64,000 nt of DNA, from positions 248,001 to 312,000 of the forward strand of contig NZ_JACVPO010000001.1 of assembly GCF_018881835.1 (NCBI RefSeq), read 5' to 3'. Of the stretch, positions 62,007-64,000 are shown piece after piece. A program made the translations under genes and the position numbers. The notes beneath the pieces were generated by a model. It saw nothing but the letters and a program-made list of their open reading frames with translations, did no database searches and was not told the origin of the DNA. This DNA is from Polynucleobacter hallstattensis. Lineage in GTDB: Bacteria > Pseudomonadota > Gammaproteobacteria > Burkholderiales > Burkholderiaceae. Every line of letters starts with the position of its first letter. Position 1 is the first letter of the stretch.

Positions 62007-63716
62007 TTACGCCTTACCCGCAGCAGTTGATGGATTCAAGTTAGTTAAACGTCCACTTTCTGTACCAGCAGTTTCATCAATCACAGCGTTGATCAAGGCA
62101 GGCTTGCCTTCAGCAATCGCTTTAGTCAATGCAGCCTCTAACTCCGCTGGGGTAGTCACGTAGTAACCAATACCACCAAACGCCTCAATCATTTTGTCGT
62201 AACGGGCATTTTTCACGAATACTGTTGGCGCTACATCTGCGCCGCCAGTAGGATTCACGTCAGTACCACGGTACACACCGTTGTTGTTAAACACTACTGT
62301 TGTGATTGGCAGGTTGTAACGGCAAATAGTTTCTAACTCCATACCGCTAAAACCAAATGCGCTATCGCCCTCAACCGCAACTGTAGGCAAGCCGCTCGTT
62401 ACAGCAGCCCCAATGGCATAGCCCATACCGATACCCATAATGCCCCAAGTGCCAGAGTCAAAACGTTTACGTGGCTTGTACATATCAACGATTGCACGGC
62501 AATAGTCCAGCGTATTTGCACCTTCGTTTACCAGGTTCACATCTGGGTTTAACTTGATCACATCACGAATAGCACGCAAAGCACCATGGAAGTTCATTGG
62601 TGAAGCTTCTTTGGCTAATGTTTCAGCCATCTTCGCCATGTTCTTATCTTTTTTCTCGTTGATGGCGCTGATCCACTCGGAGGAAGGTTTTGGAACCGCA
62701 GCAATACCTTTTAAGAGCTCGCCAACAACAGAGCCGATATCACCAATCAATGGAGCATCGATCTGTACGTTGCTATCCACTTCGTTTGATTGAATATCGA
62801 TCTGAATAAATTTCTTAGGATCTTTGCCCCATGTTTTACCCTTACCGTGCGCAAGCAACCAGTTCAAACGCGCACCAACCAACATCACTGCGTCAGCCTC
62901 AGCCAATACAAATGAACGTGCTGCAGAGGCAGATTGTGGGTGGTTGTCTGGCAATAAACCCTTAGCCATCGACATTGGTAAATATGGAATGCCAGACTTC
63001 TCAATCAATGCACGAATGTCAGCATCAGCTTGAGCATAAGCAGCGCCTTTACCCAACAAAATCAATGGACGCTTAGCACCCTTCAATACATTCAAGGCAC
63101 GCTCAATTGCATCAGGCGCAGGGATTTGACGTGGAATTGGGTCGATTACCTTGAAGATTGATTTTTTAGCTTCTTCAACAGGCATTGTTTGAGCCAACAA
63201 CTGTGCTGGCAAGTCAAGATACACACCGCCTGGGCGACCAGAAACAGCTGCACGAATTGCACGCGCAAAGCCGATACCGATGTCTTCAATATGATTAATA
63301 CGGTATGCAGCTTTGCAATATGGCTTAGCTGCATTGAGCTGATCCATCTCTTCGTAGTCACCTTGTTGCAAGTCAACAATCTCACGCTCGCTTGAACCAG
63401 AAATCAAAATCATTGGGAAGCAGTTCACAGTGGCATTTGCCAATGCTGTTAATCCGTTCAAGAAACCTGGTGCAGAAACAGTCATGCAGATACCAGGCTT
63501 TTGAGTCATATAACCTGCAATCGCTGCAGCGTTACCAGCATGCTGCTCATGACGGAAACCAATGAAGCGCAAACCTTCAGCTTGAGCCAAGCGGCATAGG
63601 TCGGTAATTGGAATACCAACGAGACCAAAAATGGTGTCTAAGTCATTTGCTTTTAAAGCATCGATGACGAGATGAAAACCATCAGTGACTTGGGTATTTT
63701 GATTATCTGTTGTCAT
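62007..63716 (-). CDS. oxc: Oxalyl-CoA decarboxylase
   Basis: 569 aa ThDP enzyme turning oxalyl-CoA into formyl-CoA and CO2. The ThDP-activating Glu is in [17 protein letters not shown] (about 56), the ADP-binding middle domain carries a [13 protein letters not shown] region, and the C-terminal ThDP motif is [33 protein letters not shown] (about 450-482). First gene of the oxalate cluster. TATAAA lies five bases before the ATG; an alternative promoter sits further upstream under the Fnr-type dyad. Confidence 0.95.
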   Translation of the reverse strand: MTTDNQNTQVTDGFHLVIDALKANDLDTIFGLVGIPITDLCRLAQAEGLRFIGFRHEQHAGNAAAIAGYMTQKPGICMTVSAPGFLNGLTALANATVNCFPMILISGSSEREIVDLQQGDYEEMDQLNAAKPYCKAAYRINHIEDIGIGFARAIRAAVSGRPGGVYLDLPAQLLAQTMPVEEAKKSIFKVIDPIPRQIPAPDAIERALNVLKGAKRPLILLGKGAAYAQADADIRALIEKSGIPYLPMSMAKGLLPDNHPQSASAARSFVLAEADAVMLVGARLNWLLAHGKGKTWGKDPKKFIQIDIQSNEVDSNVQIDAPLIGDIGSVVGELLKGIAAVPKPSSEWISAINEKKDKNMAKMAETLAKEASPMNFHGALRAIRDVIKLNPDVNLVNEGANTLDYCRAIVDMYKPRKRFDSGTWGIMGIGMGYAIGAAVTSGLPTVAVEGDSAFGFSGMELETICRYNLPITTVVFNNNGVYRGTDVNPTGGADVAPTVFVKNARYDKMIEAFGGIGYYVTTPAELEAALTKAIAEGKPALINAVIDETAGTESGRLTNLNPSTAAGKA

Positions 63717-63741
63717 AGAAATTTATAGTTAATTACACCGC

Positions 63742-63762
63742 CCGAACGTAAAGTACGCTCGG
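63742..63762 (-). promoter_or_regulatory. Hairpin in the oxc upstream region
   Basis: Read leftward, CCGAGCGTA - CTT - TACGTTCGG, nine pairs with one G-U. No T-run. It may fold in the leader of a long oxc transcript, 26 bases before the start codon. Confidence 0.4.
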
Positions 63763-63848
63763 TGCAATTTAGCTTTCGCTAACTGTCTCCAATTAAGTTA
63801 TTAGTAGTGCCACGGGTAACAAAATCTCGCCCGTTAAGGCTGGTATGA

Positions 63849-63890
63849 ATGTTAGGCTCTGGGATCGGGTTCATCATTGACTTCGGTCAA
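63849..63890 (-). promoter_or_regulatory. Crp/Fnr-type operator and candidate oxc promoter
   Basis: TTGAC - TTCG - GTCAA at 63877-63890 is a perfect dyad of the TTGA-N6-TCAA class bound by Fnr/FixK-type regulators. Leftward, a -10-like TAACAT lies at 63854-63849. A start near 63842 would place the dyad centre at about -41.5, the class II activator position. The rest of 63717-63926 holds the hairpin and no gene. Confidence 0.5.
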
Positions 63891-63926
63891 TTTCCCCTGA
63901 AATCTAGAAACATCTAGGCCTGCTAT

Positions 63927-64000
63927 TTAGACAAAGAGCTCTTTATGCTTTGTTTTAAGGCGGCTCAATGTCTCTGGGGAGAGATTAAGGTAAGCAGCCA
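63927..64000 (-). CDS. Crp/Fnr family transcriptional regulator, C-terminal end
   Basis: Only the last 24 codons are in the window. AAYLNLSPETLSRLK is the recognition-helix end of the Crp/Fnr helix-turn-helix, with SPETLSR contacting DNA. Gly/Arg patterns further upstream cannot be seen. It lies directly upstream of oxc in the same direction, with the Fnr-type dyad 37 bases after its stop, suggesting that it controls the oxalate genes. Confidence 0.75.
   Translation of the reverse strand, partial: AAYLNLSPETLSRLKTKHKELFV

Overview
The window looks like a chromosomal segment of a small-genome freshwater betaproteobacterium of the Burkholderiaceae, most probably Polynucleobacter. This is inferred from gene content and order (nadE-glnB, hemC/argH, DUF3460-scpA-panC, ftsK/trxB), from the protein sequences, and from a base composition that looks mid-40s % GC by eye. 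Genes are densely packed, and no gap without a gene exceeds about 260 bases. I see no rRNA, insertion sequence, prophage or CRISPR array; there is one tRNA.

Layout. 1-2.8 kb: 5' end of recQ, tRNA-Ser(CGA), a 54-codon basic small ORF with its own promoter, serS and lolA. 2.7-8.9 kb: ftsK/trxB diverge, then a membrane pyrophosphatase faces away from a soluble one. 8.9-14.6 kb: nadE-glnB, a RodZ-like protein, an orphan FixJ-type response regulator with a 20-bp palindrome upstream, and ilvD. 14.7-18.8 kb: six leftward genes that look like a copper-acquisition operon (DUF2946 protein, a tiny membrane protein, a copper-uptake-associated protein, a TonB-dependent receptor, a DsrE-like protein, PCu(A)C). 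18.9-22.1 kb: tctCBA tripartite tricarboxylate transporter. 22.3-30.1 kb: cyanophycin locus, with an ABC transporter and DUF1854 protein divergent from two tandem cyanophycin synthetases, the first with a degenerate Mur-ligase P-loop. 30.1-38 kb: fbp, a VapBC module, pepN, a GDT1-type exporter, alanine dehydrogenase and an amino-acid permease. 38-46.4 kb: tcdA/pdxH, msrA, an aldehyde dehydrogenase, leuE, rhlE with a structured leader, ubiC, hemD, hemC. 46.4-50.5 kb: argH, a TRAP permease pair without a binding protein, and a YefM-YoeB module with a clear operator. 50.6-58.2 kb: basic amino-acid decarboxylase, dcd, fdhD, metG, DUF3460, scpA, panC. 58.2-64 kb: oxalate catabolism (oxc, two frc genes) with a stand-alone homologue of the formyl-hydrolase domain of 10-formyltetrahydrofolate dehydrogenase translationally coupled to the second frc, and the 3' end of a Crp/Fnr regulator beside a perfect Fnr-type dyad.

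Three things deserve most attention. First, a recurrent promoter arrangement puts the -10 hexamer 5-7 bases before the start codon with no Shine-Dalgarno (small ORF at 553, trxB, pepN, GDT1, pdxH, leuE, argH, dcd, metG), so many genes here may be transcribed as leaderless mRNAs. Second, the oxalate locus may connect formyl-CoA to folate one-carbon metabolism and may be controlled by the neighbouring Crp/Fnr protein. Third, the copper-type operon contains an unrecognised 58-residue membrane protein and a dyad between its first two genes. All functions are assigned by reading translated sequence and motifs; no database search was run.
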